Assembly (NCBI RefSeq): GCF_001613325.1
Contig: NZ_BDCD01000019.1
Span: 1 to 64,000 of the forward strand
Length of the DNA: 64,000 nucleotides
Direction: 5' to 3'
From: Nocardia yamanashiensis NBRC 100130
Lineage (GTDB): Bacteria; Actinomycetota; Actinomycetes; Mycobacteriales; Mycobacteriaceae
Shown: positions 49,363 through 58,429 of the stretch, one piece after another
How positions within the stretch are numbered: position 1 is the first letter of the stretch
Layout of the letters: the number at the start of each line of letters is the position of its first letter
Program-made: the position numbers and the translations under genes
Notes under the pieces: model-generated
Database searches by the model: none
Told to the model about the DNA's origin: nothing
What the model saw: only the letters and a program-made list of their open reading frames with translations

Positions 49363-51195
49363 TCAGCGGTGGGCGTATTCGATCATCGTCTCATTGCTGT
49401 CGACCTTGCCGTTCTTCTTCGTGATGACGAGCGCGTCGGAAGTGATCCGGTATTGGGTGCTGTCCTTCGGGTTCGTGACGGTCCAGCCGCCGCTGCCGTC
49501 GGAGGTGGGATCGTCGAGTTCGATGCCCGCGCCGTCGCTGATCCGCACGCCCTTGTAGTAGTAGCGCCCGACGCCGGTGCGGCAGATCAGCACCCGTGAC
49601 GACGCCGTACGCCCGTACGCGACAGCCGGATTGTCGCCATTGCACCGCGGCCCGCCGACGAAACCCTGCCCGTCCGTTCCGGATACATTCCCCACCAGCG
49701 GCGCGAGCGTCGTGGCGTACACGGTCGTATTCATCTGCCCGCCCGCCGTCGCACCCCCCGCCTGCGCGGCGCTACCGGCCACGGACCCCGCCGAATTCTT
49801 GGCACTCCCCCCGCCACCCCCGTTGCCCGACAACAACACCCACCCCAGCACCCCACCCAACAGCAGCACCACCACGATCAGCCCGCCGACCAGCACCGGC
49901 ATGGACCCGCGCTGCTTCGGCGGCAGCGGCAGCGGCGCGGAAGGATGCTCGCGCGGCCCGGTGAAACCCGCCGCCCCGCCCACCCGAGTCGCCGAATACC
50001 CTTCCGGCAAAGGCGAATACCCGCCCCGCACCTGCGGCCGATCCGCCGGCAACGGTGAATACCCGCTCCCGGCAGGCGCGAACTCCCCGGAGTCGCCCGT
50101 CGGATACCCTCCGGGCCCCGCCTGCGCCCCTGCCCCCGACACCGGCCCACCGGGCGGCGGATAGTCCATCGGCCCCGAAGGGTGCCCAGCTGCGGAGGCA
50201 GGACCTGACGTGTTCGGCTTCGCAAGTGGCTGCGCGCCGGAGCTGCTCTGGCCCGGCTGCAGGCCGGCGGGTGGTTGCGCGGACCAGGCGGTGGAGCCGG
50301 GTGAATTGTGTTGTCCGGCAGGTGGGTAGGGGATGGTGGGGCCGGTCGGGGAGGTGACGGCGGAGTCGTGCTGGAGGGCGGCTCGGGCGGCGCGGGCCAG
50401 TTGGCCGGCGGAGGCGTAGCGCTGGGCGGGGTGTTTGGCCATGCCGAGGGCTACGACGTGGTCGAAGGCCGGGGGGATGCCGGGGTGGCGGCTGGGTTGC
50501 GGGGGCGGGGTGAGCATGTGGGCGCGGATGGTGCCCAGGTTGTTCTCGGAGCGGAAAGGAGGTGTGCCGGTGAGGCATTCGTAGAGGACGCAGGCCAGGG
50601 CGTAGATGTCGGAGGTGGGGGCGACGGCGGCGTGGTGTTCGAAACGTTCGGGGGCCATATAGGCGAAGGAGCCGATGGTGCTGCCGGTGCTGGTCAGCTG
50701 GGCGTCGGAGGCGGTGTGGGCGATGCCGAAATCGACCAGGTAGGCGAACAATTCGCCGGTGAGGATGATGTTGCCGGGTTTGATGTCGCGGTGCACCAGG
50801 CCGGTTTCGTGGGCGGCGTCCAGGGCGGCGGCCACCTGTTCGACCACCGAGACCGCGTCGGCGGGCGGCAGCGGCCCGTCCTCGTGCAGGTGCGCCTTGA
50901 GGTCGCGCCCGCGCACCAGCCGCATGTCGATGTAGAGGACGCCGTCCACTTCGCCCCAGTCGTGGACCGGAATGACATGCGGTTCCTGCAGCCGCGCGGC
51001 GGTCCGGGATTCGCGGCGGAAACGTTCCACATAGGTGGCCGACTTGGCCAGCTCCACATCCAGCAGCTTGATCGCCACCACCCGGTCGCGCACGGTGTCA
51101 TAGGCCTCGTACACCTCGCCCATGCCGCCGACACCGAGCAGCCGCCGCAATTCGTACTGCCCGAACCGCGCACCGGCCCGATCACCTGCGGCCAC
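49363..51195 (-). CDS. Membrane Ser/Thr protein kinase with extracellular C-terminal domain
   Basis: 610 residues, GTG start with GGAGG upstream. Hanks-type kinase domain (15-275): GVGGMGEVYEA, AIKLL, catalytic loop HRDIKPGN, DFGIA, and MAPER. Then a Pro/Gly-rich juxtamembrane part (~280-415), one membrane helix (VLVGGLIVVVLLLGGVLGWV near 435) and an extracellular domain (~450-610) of unknown type with two cysteines. Layout as in mycobacterial PknD/PknH kinases, where the outer part is a sensor. No PASTA repeats. Divergent from the thioesterase gene. Confidence 0.93.
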   Translation of the reverse strand: MAAGDRAGARFGQYELRRLLGVGGMGEVYEAYDTVRDRVVAIKLLDVELAKSATYVERFRRESRTAARLQEPHVIPVHDWGEVDGVLYIDMRLVRGRDLKAHLHEDGPLPPADAVSVVEQVAAALDAAHETGLVHRDIKPGNIILTGELFAYLVDFGIAHTASDAQLTSTGSTIGSFAYMAPERFEHHAAVAPTSDIYALACVLYECLTGTPPFRSENNLGTIRAHMLTPPPQPSRHPGIPPAFDHVVALGMAKHPAQRYASAGQLARAARAALQHDSAVTSPTGPTIPYPPAGQHNSPGSTAWSAQPPAGLQPGQSSSGAQPLAKPNTSGPASAAGHPSGPMDYPPPGGPVSGAGAQAGPGGYPTGDSGEFAPAGSGYSPLPADRPQVRGGYSPLPEGYSATRVGGAAGFTGPREHPSAPLPLPPKQRGSMPVLVGGLIVVVLLLGGVLGWVLLSGNGGGGGSAKNSAGSVAGSAAQAGGATAGGQMNTTVYATTLAPLVGNVSGTDGQGFVGGPRCNGDNPAVAYGRTASSRVLICRTGVGRYYYKGVRISDGAGIELDDPTSDGSGGWTVTNPKDSTQYRITSDALVITKKNGKVDSNETMIEYAHR

Positions 51196-51377
51196 CGTCC
51201 CGCCTCCCCGTCGCTCGCCGTACCACCCGCAAGGCTACGGCCCGGCACCGCCGAGTTCCACGGGTCGGGACAAGTACAGCCGACTCGACGCGTATGTGTG
51301 ACGCACGCCCCGTAAAGTCTTGTTTCAGCAAGCACCGCACGAAACGCGGCACACCCAGTGCAGCGCGAGGAGCACCA

Positions 51378-52151
51378 GTGTCACTCGATCAGCCACTCGC
51401 CCCGCTTCCCCAGGAGGGCTCGGGTTTCTCCGCGTCGTGGCCGGTCCGGGCCGGCGACGTGGATCCCTATCAGCGGCTGCGTTTCGACGCCACGGCCCGC
51501 TATCTGCAGGACATCGCCTGGGAGGAAATGCATTCCGGCGCTTTCGAGAACTCCGATCCGGCCTGGATCGTGCGCCGCACGGTGGTGGACGTGGTGCGGC
51601 CCATCCATTGGCCGGACCGGGTGCGGCTGACCCGCTGGTGTTCGGCCATGTCCACCCGGTGGACCAATATGCGGGTCCGGATCACCAGCGAGAACGGCGG
51701 ATTGATCGAGACCGAGGGGTTCTGGATCAATATCAACGAGTTCACCAATATGCCGACCCGGATCAGCGACGACATGCTGGCGCAGCTGTCGCGCACCACC
51801 GACGAGCACCGGCTGCGCTGGCGGCCCTGGCTGACCGATCAGACCCCGCCGGAGAGCGACACCGATCTGCCGTTCCCGGTGCGCTCCACCGATATCGACC
51901 AGTACAACCACGTGAACAATGCCGCGTATTGGCAAGCGGTGGAGCAGTATCTGGTCGATTACCCGAAGCTGGTGGCGGGACCGCACCGCGCGGTCATCGA
52001 ATACATCGCCCCGGTGTGGGCGCGCCAGCACATCGCGGTGCGCAGCCGGTACGAGCCGGGCGACCGCACCGGGCATCCGGTGCTGCGCCTGTGGTTCGTG
52101 GTGGGCGGCGTGACCACCACCGCCGTCCGCATCGGCCCGCTGCCGAACTGA
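51378..52151 (+). CDS. Acyl-ACP thioesterase
   Basis: 257 residues, GTG start with GAGGAGC upstream. Double hotdog fold: first half FSASWPVRAGDVDPYQRLRF with the WEEMHSG helix, second half VRSTDIDQYNHVNNAAYWQA, with the family's active-site Asn/His in DIDQYNHVNNAAYW. Homologous to plant FatA/FatB-type enzymes that release fatty acids from acyl carrier protein. It is divergent from the kinase (182 bases). Natural chain length cannot be read from the sequence. Confidence 0.85.
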   Translation: MSLDQPLAPLPQEGSGFSASWPVRAGDVDPYQRLRFDATARYLQDIAWEEMHSGAFENSDPAWIVRRTVVDVVRPIHWPDRVRLTRWCSAMSTRWTNMRVRITSENGGLIETEGFWININEFTNMPTRISDDMLAQLSRTTDEHRLRWRPWLTDQTPPESDTDLPFPVRSTDIDQYNHVNNAAYWQAVEQYLVDYPKLVAGPHRAVIEYIAPVWARQHIAVRSRYEPGDRTGHPVLRLWFVVGGVTTTAVRIGPLPN

Positions 52152-52241
52152 GGACGAGGGGCCGGCGCCGAATCGGTTGCCGCCGCGACATTCCCGGCGA
52201 AATGGCCGTCGCTGAAAGTTTGCCTGGCAGACTCGCCGAGC

Positions 52242-52742
52242 ATGAGGCTCACGCATTTCACCCTGCTGGCCGCCGCGCCGCTGCTGGTGGCCGGGCTGAC
52301 CGCGTGCGGTCAATCCTCGGATTCCAAGGACGCCGCGAAGACCACCACCGCGGCCGCGACCACCACGACGGCCGTGCCCGCCACCACGACCAGCGCTGTC
52401 GTGCCGCCACCGCCCACCACCGTCACCACGTCACCGGCGCCCATTACGACCGTCACCACCTCGCCGCCGCCGACCACGACATCGACCGCGCCGATCGCGG
52501 ACGCCGATTGCGGGCCGGTTACCGATGCCGGCGGCGGCACCCGCACGGTGATCGCGGTCGGCACCCCGGCCGGGCGGGTCGGCTGCACGGAGGCCATCAA
52601 TGTGGCCACGAAATACGCGCAGACCATCAGCGACAGCGATGTGATGGTGGTCGACGGCTGGCAGTGCAATGCGCAGCCCGATCCGGCGGTGCCGTCCATG
52701 TGCGCCAAGGACGGTCTGCTGATCAACCTGCGCGCCAACTGA
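52242..52742 (+). CDS. Thr-rich lipoprotein, hypothetical
   Basis: 166 residues. Signal peptide with lipobox LTAC (Cys near 22), a long Thr/Pro-rich linker (~30-85), then a small domain with four cysteines (ADCGPV, RVGCTEA, WQCNAQP, SMCAKDG). Function unknown; extracellular, lipid-anchored by prediction. A strong two-way terminator follows. Confidence 0.75.
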   Translation: MRLTHFTLLAAAPLLVAGLTACGQSSDSKDAAKTTTAAATTTTAVPATTTSAVVPPPPTTVTTSPAPITTVTTSPPPTTTSTAPIADADCGPVTDAGGGTRTVIAVGTPAGRVGCTEAINVATKYAQTISDSDVMVVDGWQCNAQPDPAVPSMCAKDGLLINLRAN

Positions 52743-52750
52743 TCCGGAAG

Positions 52751-52789
52751 GGCGAACGGCCCCGTCCGAGCGGGACGGGGCCATTCGCC
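52751..52789. terminator. Bidirectional terminator hairpin
   Basis: GGCGAA + GGCCCCGTCC pairs with GGGACGGGGCC + TTCGCC across a GAGC loop, one mismatched pair. It stands between the convergent ends of the lipoprotein (plus) and the FprB-like gene (minus). Confidence 0.75.
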
Positions 52790-52799
52790 GTGCTACGCC

Positions 52800-54467
52800 T
52801 TACCCTTTGGCGGCCTTGAGCAGATCCTCGAGGCTGGTGAACTTCACGCGCGGACGCCCGGCGGCCTTGCCCGCGGTCTTCTCCGCGGCGTCGATGGACT
52901 TCCATCCGTCGCGGCCGACCTGATCCGGCTGCCGCTGTGCGAGCAGCGCGTCCAGCGCGGCCCGATCGGCTTGCGGCGCGGCCAGTTTGCCGGTGCTGAA
53001 GTCCTCGATCAGCTGATCGACGGTCTCCTGCGAATCGACCCGGTTGGAGCCGATGACGCCGCGCGGGCCGCGCTTGATCCAGCCCGAGACGTACACGCCC
53101 GGCACGGTCTCGCCGTCGAGTTGCACGCGCCCCTTGGCATTCGGGATGACGCCGCGCGCCTCGTCGAACGGCACCTCGGCGACGGGCTCGCCCTTGTAGC
53201 CGATGGACCGCAGCACGAGCGAGGTCTCCAGCACGCCGGTCCGGTCGGAGGCGACGGCGCGGGTGACGCCGTTCTCCTCGACGAGATCGTTGTGCACGTA
53301 TTCCAGGGCCTGGACCTTGCCGTCGCCGGTGATGGCGGTGGGGGAAACCAGGTAGCGGAACACGATTCGCTTGTTGGCCGGGTTGCGGGTCCCGGCCGCG
53401 TACTCCTGCGCGAGGGTGTACTTGAGCTGCAGCGACGGCTCGACCTCGGCATCGTCCAGCTCGGCCTGCGAGGCGGGATCGAGTTCCAGGTCGACGGGAT
53501 CGACGATGACGTCGACGCCCTTCAGATGCCCGAGCGCCAGGAATTCCGGCGAGGTGTAGGCGGCCTGCAGCGGTCCGCGGCGGCCTAGCACCACCACCTC
53601 CTGGATATTGCTGCGCCGCAGCGCGTCCAGGGCGTGGTCGGCGATATCGGTCTTGGCCAGTTCGTCCGGCGCGACGGTGAGCACGCGCGCCACATCGAGG
53701 GCCACATTGCCGTTGCCGACGATGACGGCCCGCTCGCCCGAGAGATCGAATTCGCGGTCGGCGAAGTCCGGATGCCCGTTGTACCAGGCCACGAATTCGG
53801 TGGCGGAGTACGAACCGGGCAGGTCCTCGCCGGGCACGCCGAGCTTGCGGTCGGTGGCCGCGCCGACGGCGTAGATCACCGCGTGGTGGTGCTGCAGCAG
53901 CTCCTCGTGCGAGATGTGCTTGCCCACCTCGACATTGAGCCGGTACTGCAGCGCCTCGCGCCGGAACGCGGACTCGAACAGCGAGGCCACGGACTTGGTG
54001 CCCGGGTGGTCGGGGGCGACGCCGGCGCGCACCAGGCCGTAGGGCGTGGGCAGCCGGTCGAACAGCTCGACCTCGACGTCGGCGCGGCGCAGCAGTTCCT
54101 CGGCCGCGTAGCAGGCGGCCGGGCCCGCGCCGATGACGGCGACCCGCAGGGTGCCCAGATCCTTGGGCGCGCGGGTCGGGGCGACGAGGGGCTCGAAGTT
54201 GGATTCGAGCGGATGCCGCTGGAAGTAGGCGGCATTGATGTCGCGGAACCGAGCCAGCGAGGAGAGCAGGTCGTCCTCGGAGAAGATGGCGTCGACGGGG
54301 CAGGCGTCGACGCAAGCGCCACAGTCGATGCAGGTGTCCGGATCGATGTAGAGCTGTTCGGTGGTGGCGAACTCACGTTGCTCCGGAGTGGGACGAATGC
54401 AATCGACCGGACACTCGGGTACGCAGCTGGCGTCGTTGCAACAACGCTGCGTGATCACATAGGCCAT
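52800..54467 (-). CDS. fprB: Ferredoxin-fused NADPH:ferredoxin reductase (FprB-like)
   Basis: 555 residues. N-terminal bacterial ferredoxin domain (~1-70): CNDASCVPECPVDCIRP and CIDCGACVDACP give two iron-sulfur cluster sets, of the 7Fe type. Then an adrenodoxin-reductase-like part: FAD loop VAVIGAGPAACYAAEEL near 110, NADPH loop AVIVGNGNVALDVARVL near 248. In Mycobacterium tuberculosis FprB has this fusion while FprA lacks the ferredoxin. It moves electrons from NADPH to ferredoxins and P450 partners. A KstR-like box 62 bases upstream suggests sterol-linked regulation. Confidence 0.9.
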   Translation of the reverse strand: MAYVITQRCCNDASCVPECPVDCIRPTPEQREFATTEQLYIDPDTCIDCGACVDACPVDAIFSEDDLLSSLARFRDINAAYFQRHPLESNFEPLVAPTRAPKDLGTLRVAVIGAGPAACYAAEELLRRADVEVELFDRLPTPYGLVRAGVAPDHPGTKSVASLFESAFRREALQYRLNVEVGKHISHEELLQHHHAVIYAVGAATDRKLGVPGEDLPGSYSATEFVAWYNGHPDFADREFDLSGERAVIVGNGNVALDVARVLTVAPDELAKTDIADHALDALRRSNIQEVVVLGRRGPLQAAYTSPEFLALGHLKGVDVIVDPVDLELDPASQAELDDAEVEPSLQLKYTLAQEYAAGTRNPANKRIVFRYLVSPTAITGDGKVQALEYVHNDLVEENGVTRAVASDRTGVLETSLVLRSIGYKGEPVAEVPFDEARGVIPNAKGRVQLDGETVPGVYVSGWIKRGPRGVIGSNRVDSQETVDQLIEDFSTGKLAAPQADRAALDALLAQRQPDQVGRDGWKSIDAAEKTAGKAAGRPRVKFTSLEDLLKAAKG

Positions 54468-54528
54468 ATCTCGCAGATCCTCGAAACAGTCGCGTGGTGC
54501 TACTCAGCTCGGGTTCGAGCAGGGTCGG

Positions 54529-54542
54529 TAGAACACGTTCTA
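54529..54542. promoter_or_regulatory. KstR operator upstream of the FprB-like gene
   Basis: TAGAACACGTTCTA fits TnnAACnnGTTnnA and is identical to the core of the kshB box. It lies 62 bases upstream of the reductase ATG, next to TATAGG. The SixA-like gene starts 150 bases away on the other strand and could share it. Confidence 0.8.
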
Positions 54543-54691
54543 ATATAGGCGGCGTTCCGGCGCGGTCGAGCCCCGGTGTGACGCCACCTTCAGTGTGCCT
54601 CGAGTGTGAGGGTCGTCTCTCGGCGGCGTCGGAGTAGAACATTGTGGCACCGGCCCCCACCTGTCAACTCATCGCGGCCTAACGTATCGGT

Positions 54692-55183
54692 ATGGCGCGG
54701 ACCTTGATCCTCATGCGACACGGCAAATCCGGCTATCCGGAAGGCGTGGCCGACCATGAACGCCCGCTCGCCCCGCGCGGGCAACGCGAAGCCGCACTCG
54801 CCGGGGACTGGCTGCGCGAGACCCAGCCGAAGATCGACGCGGTGCTCTGCTCCACCGCCACCCGCACCCGGGAAACGCTCACCGCCACCGGCATCACCGC
54901 GCCCGTCACCTACGAGAGCGCCATCTACGAAGCCTCCCCGCACACCTTGATCGAACTGGTGCAACTGGCCGACGAAAGCGTGGAAACCCTGCTGCTGGTC
55001 GGCCACTCCCCCGGAATGCCCTGGACCGCATGGGAACTGGCGGCCAACCGGAACTCCGCGGCGGCCGAGGACATGAGCCGCAAATTCCCCACCTCGGCGC
55101 TGGCCGTGCTGGAATTCGACCGCCCCTGGGCAGCCGCCGACCCGGGCACGGGCGAACTGGTCCGTTTCCACGTGCCCCGCTGA
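54692..55183 (+). CDS. SixA-like histidine phosphatase family protein
   Basis: 163 residues. Catalytic RHG motif in LILMRHGKSGYPEG, second catalytic region in LLVGHSPGMPW, and CSTATRTRETL between. Short length without extra domains, as in SixA-type phosphohistidine phosphatases. Target not known; the actinobacterial members act on various phosphoesters. Confidence 0.85.
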   Translation: MARTLILMRHGKSGYPEGVADHERPLAPRGQREAALAGDWLRETQPKIDAVLCSTATRTRETLTATGITAPVTYESAIYEASPHTLIELVQLADESVETLLLVGHSPGMPWTAWELAANRNSAAAEDMSRKFPTSALAVLEFDRPWAAADPGTGELVRFHVPR

Positions 55184-55196
55184 ACCCGTTCCCGGG

Positions 55197-55397
55197 TTAC
55201 TTCAACAGCCGCCCGCGCCACACCGCGACGCCGCCCAGCGCCAGCAACAGCAGCAGGGCCCAGCCCCACCCCGCCACCACGCCGACGATGCCCAGGATCA
55301 CCAGCACCGGCAGGGCCGCGATTGCCGCGATGACCGGCTGTTCCTTCACCGATTCCAGGGCCGAGCGGGCCCGGACGCGGTCGATCTCTTTAGCCAT
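55197..55397 (-). CDS. Small membrane protein
   Basis: 66 residues. A charged N terminus (EIDRVRARSALESVKEQP) is followed by two membrane helices (VIAAIAALPVLVILGIVGVV and WGWALLLLLALGGVAVW) with a short turn and a basic end. Not recognised as a named family. Convergent with the SixA-like gene. Confidence 0.65.
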   Translation of the reverse strand: MAKEIDRVRARSALESVKEQPVIAAIAALPVLVILGIVGVVAGWGWALLLLLALGGVAVWRGRLLK

Positions 55398-55470
55398 GCC
55401 CCCAGGGTACGGGCGAATTCTGTTTCCGATCCGCCCGTTTCGACCGGCGCCGAGTGGCACTCTCGAACCC

Positions 55471-55836
55471 ATGGATTGGAAAATCGAACTCGTAGCCCTG
55501 CCCGTCTCCGACGTCGATCGTGCCAAGGACTTCTACGTCAAGATCGGTTTCAATGCCGACCACGACCACTCCCCCAGCCCGGACATCCGTTTCGTCCAGC
55601 TGACCCCGCCCGGTTCCGGCTGTTCCATCTGCATCGGAAAGGGCCTCACCAGCGCCGCCCCCGGCAGCGTGGAGGGCATGCAGGTGGTGGTGGCCAGCGC
55701 GGAACAGGCCTACCAGCAGCTCATCGCGGCCGGCGTCGAGGCGACGCCGGTCAAGGACGAGGGCTGGGGCCTGTTCACCTACTTCGCGGACCCGGACGGC
55801 AACAAATGGGCCGTCCAGGAGCTGCCGAAGTACTGA
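55471..55836 (+). CDS. VOC-superfamily (glyoxalase-like) protein
   Basis: 121 residues. Two beta-alpha-beta-beta-beta modules: KIELVALPVSDVDRAKDFYV then IRFVQLTPPG, and MQVVVASAEQAYQQLIAAGV then YFADPDGNKWAVQELP. The FADPDGN segment is the classic VOC ending. It could be a dioxygenase, isomerase or resistance protein; function cannot be chosen from sequence. It converges on the NmrA-like gene (13-base gap). Confidence 0.82.
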   Translation: MDWKIELVALPVSDVDRAKDFYVKIGFNADHDHSPSPDIRFVQLTPPGSGCSICIGKGLTSAAPGSVEGMQVVVASAEQAYQQLIAAGVEATPVKDEGWGLFTYFADPDGNKWAVQELPKY

Positions 55837-55849
55837 ATCCCGCACCCGC

Positions 55850-56686
55850 TCAGGCGAAGTCGGCGAGGTGGTCGCCGACCCATGCGGCGTAGGTGCGCGG
55901 CGCGCGCCCGGTGAGATCCGCGACGACCGTATTGACCGCGGCGGGCTTGCCGACGGTCGCGGCCATCAGGTCGAACAGCGCGTTGATGAACGCCGGGTCC
56001 ATGAACTGCGCCATCTGCGCCCGCACCGGGGCGTCGTCGAGCTCCTCGAAGGTGAGCGGGCGGTTCAGCGCCTTGCCCAGGATCTCGACCTGTTCCACCT
56101 GGGTCAGCGATTGCGGGCCGGTGAGCTCGTACACCTTCCCGGCATGGCCGCCGGGCAGTACGGCCGCGGCCACCGCGGCCACATCGTCCTCGTGGATGAC
56201 CGACGCCTCGGCCTGCCCGTACGCGGCGCGGATGACATCGCCGCCGGCCAGCTGCATGGCGAAGGTCAGTGAGTTGATGGCCGGGAACAGCAGGCGCAGG
56301 AAGGTCCATTCGATGCCGGACGCTTCGACCGCGGCTTCCACATCGCGGTGGTACTGCGCGATCACGTCGGGCTGGGCCGTCGCGCCGTCGACCACCGCGC
56401 CCGAGGACAGGAAGACGATGCGCTGCACCCCGGCGCGCTGCGCGGCGGCGAGCAAAGGCGCGACCTCCATGCCGTAGGGCAGCACCAGGAAGATCGCTTC
56501 GACATCCGAAACCGCCTCGGCCAGCGCGTCTTCGGAGGTGAGGTCGCCCGCGGTCACCTGCACCCCGGCGGGGAATTCGGCGGCTTCGGGACGACGGGTC
56601 AGAGCGCGCACCGGCTGGCCCGCGGCGAGCAGGGCGTCCACGGCCTGCCGGCCGAAGTGAGCGGTGGCGCCGATGACGAGGTACAT
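55850..56686 (-). CDS. NmrA-like NAD(P)-binding protein
   Basis: 278 residues. Rossmann start YLVIGATAHFGRQAVDALLA with the GATxxxG pattern of NmrA/HSCARG atypical short-chain dehydrogenases, then ALTRRPEAAEF and GVQRIVFLSSGAVV. The family Tyr-x-x-x-Lys pair is not evident, so it may be a redox sensor or a reductase with a changed site. It is divergent from the MFS gene and shares an operator-rich gap with it. Confidence 0.82.
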   Translation of the reverse strand: MYLVIGATAHFGRQAVDALLAAGQPVRALTRRPEAAEFPAGVQVTAGDLTSEDALAEAVSDVEAIFLVLPYGMEVAPLLAAAQRAGVQRIVFLSSGAVVDGATAQPDVIAQYHRDVEAAVEASGIEWTFLRLLFPAINSLTFAMQLAGGDVIRAAYGQAEASVIHEDDVAAVAAAVLPGGHAGKVYELTGPQSLTQVEQVEILGKALNRPLTFEELDDAPVRAQMAQFMDPAFINALFDLMAATVGKPAAVNTVVADLTGRAPRTYAAWVGDHLADFA

Positions 56687-56740
56687 GGGTTCTTCCCTTC
56701 GGATCAGCGACCCTGGTCGGTCGCATGACTCGAACAGTAT

Positions 56741-56830
56741 CAGAACGGAATGATCTATTCCAAATCATTTTTTCGGGTTGACCGGAATGATTCGTTCTGT
56801 TTCACTTGAACGGAACGAAGCATTCCGTTC
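56741..56830. promoter_or_regulatory. Repeated GAACGGAAT operators between the NmrA-like and MFS genes
   Basis: Three related motifs: GGAAT/ATTCC (56747-56761), a GGAATGATTCGTTC stretch near 56783-56796, and GAACGGAA/TTCCGTTC with a 7-base centre (56808-56830). They lie in the 174-base gap between divergent genes and likely bind a TetR-type repressor. No regulator gene is nearby. Confidence 0.6.
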
Positions 56831-56860
56831 TGGTTCGCCAGCCGGCCTCAGGAGACAGCA

Positions 56861-58327
56861 GTGACCATCGCAGTCGAACATCCGACGCAACTCGAAAACC
56901 CCGCCACCACCACCGAATCCACCGGTCCGCTGCCGCGGCGCTGGTGGGGGCTGGTCGCGATTCTGGCCGCGACCCTGCTCAACCTGCTGGACGCCACCAT
57001 CGTGAACGTGGCCGCGCCGGCCATTCGCGGCGAGCTGGGCGGGTCGGCGGCGACCGTGCAGTGGCTCAGCGCCGGATACACCCTGGCCATGGCCATCGGG
57101 CTGCTGACCGGCGGGCGGCTCGGCGATATGTACGGGCGCAAGCGGGTGCTCATGATCGGGCTCACCGGCTTCCTGATCGCCTCGCTGCTGTGCGGCGCGG
57201 CCGGATCCATCGAACTGCTGCTGGCCGGGCGGGTGGTGCAGGGGTTGTTCGCGGCGGTCATGGTGCCGCAGTGCTTCGGGCTCATCCGCGATCTGTTCGG
57301 GCGCGAATTCGGTAAGGCCTACGCGGCTTTCGGTCCGCTGATCGGGGTGGCCACCATTGCCGGGCCGATCGTGGCCGGGCTGCTCATCGACGCCGATCTG
57401 TTCGGCAGCGGCTGGCGGTCGATCTTCCTGATGAATCTGCCGCTGGGCGTGGTGGCGCTGGCGCTGGGTGCGTGGATACTGCCCGCCGCGGCTCCGCTGC
57501 CGGGTCTGAGCCTGGATCTGCGCGGCGCCGTCGTGGCCGGAGCCGGGATGGGGATGCTGCTGTACCCGCTGGTCGAAGGCCGGGAAGCCGGTTGGCCGAG
57601 CTGGATGGTCGCCATGCTGATCGCGTCGGTTCCGGTGCTCGGGCTGTTCGTCCGTGATCAGGTGCGCCGCTCCCGGACCGGTCGGGCCGCACTCATCGAG
57701 ACCAGTGTGTTCGCCAAGCGCTCCTACACCTCCGGCATCGGTTTCGTGACCGTGTTCTTCGGCGGGGTGGGCGGTTTCTCGCTGGCCGTCGGGCTGTTCC
57801 TGCAGCTGGGGCTGGGCTACGGCGCGCTGCGGGCCAGTCTGACCATGGCGCCCTGGGCGATCGGCGCGTTCCTCGGTTCCGGGGTGAGCGCAGGCCTGGC
57901 GCCCAAGCTCGGCCGCAAGGTGCTGCACCTGGGGCTGGCGGGCATGCTGCTCGGGCTGATCGCGCTGTTCTTCCAGTTCGGCGGATCGACCGCGCCGAGT
58001 GCGCTCGCGCTGGCTCCGGCCTTGCTGGGGTACGGGCTGGGCATGGGCATGATCTTCGTGCCGCTGTTCGGGATCATCGTCGGCGAACTCGACGACCACG
58101 AGATCGGTTCGGCCTCAGGGCTGCTGGAGTCCTTCCAGCAGGGCGCGGCAGCGCTCGGGGTCGCGATTCTGGGGACGGTGTTCTTCAGCGGATTCGCGCT
58201 CGGTGACGGCCCGGCGGTCGCCCTGGATGCGATGCGAACGGTGACCGGCGTGGCCATCGCGCTCACCGCGGCGTCCTTCGCGGTGGTGTACGGCCTCCCG
58301 AAACAGGGTGCCGCGCAAGCGCACTGA
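56861..58327 (+). CDS. MFS drug transporter, DHA2 (EmrB/QacA) family
   Basis: 488 residues, GTG start with AGGAGA about 6 bases upstream. Fourteen membrane helices predicted. Motif D1 LNLLDATIVNVAAPAI in helix 1, motif A GGRLGDMYGRKRVLMIG between helices 2 and 3, and motif C-like GPLIGVATIAGPIVAG in helix 5. These proton-driven pumps export lipophilic cations or antibiotics. The divergent NmrA-like gene and the repeated operator suggest joint induction by a toxic compound. Confidence 0.9.
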   Translation: MTIAVEHPTQLENPATTTESTGPLPRRWWGLVAILAATLLNLLDATIVNVAAPAIRGELGGSAATVQWLSAGYTLAMAIGLLTGGRLGDMYGRKRVLMIGLTGFLIASLLCGAAGSIELLLAGRVVQGLFAAVMVPQCFGLIRDLFGREFGKAYAAFGPLIGVATIAGPIVAGLLIDADLFGSGWRSIFLMNLPLGVVALALGAWILPAAAPLPGLSLDLRGAVVAGAGMGMLLYPLVEGREAGWPSWMVAMLIASVPVLGLFVRDQVRRSRTGRAALIETSVFAKRSYTSGIGFVTVFFGGVGGFSLAVGLFLQLGLGYGALRASLTMAPWAIGAFLGSGVSAGLAPKLGRKVLHLGLAGMLLGLIALFFQFGGSTAPSALALAPALLGYGLGMGMIFVPLFGIIVGELDDHEIGSASGLLESFQQGAAALGVAILGTVFFSGFALGDGPAVALDAMRTVTGVAIALTAASFAVVYGLPKQGAAQAH

Positions 58328-58397
58328 GCGTCTGCCGCGCTCCGCACCGGCCCGGCCGCCCGGGCCGCCGGAGCCCGGCCCCCTGGTATCGCATTCC

Positions 58398-58429
58398 GGT
58401 CCGCCCAGCCTGTTCCGGCTGGGCGGACC
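58398..58429. terminator. Perfect 13-bp hairpin between convergent genes
   Basis: GGTCCGCCCAGCC pairs with GGCTGGGCGGACC around TGTTCC. It sits between the MFS gene (plus) and the NDH-like gene (minus). No T-run follows on either side, so it may act in both directions by RNA structure alone. A weaker copy lies at 58475-58540. Confidence 0.6.
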
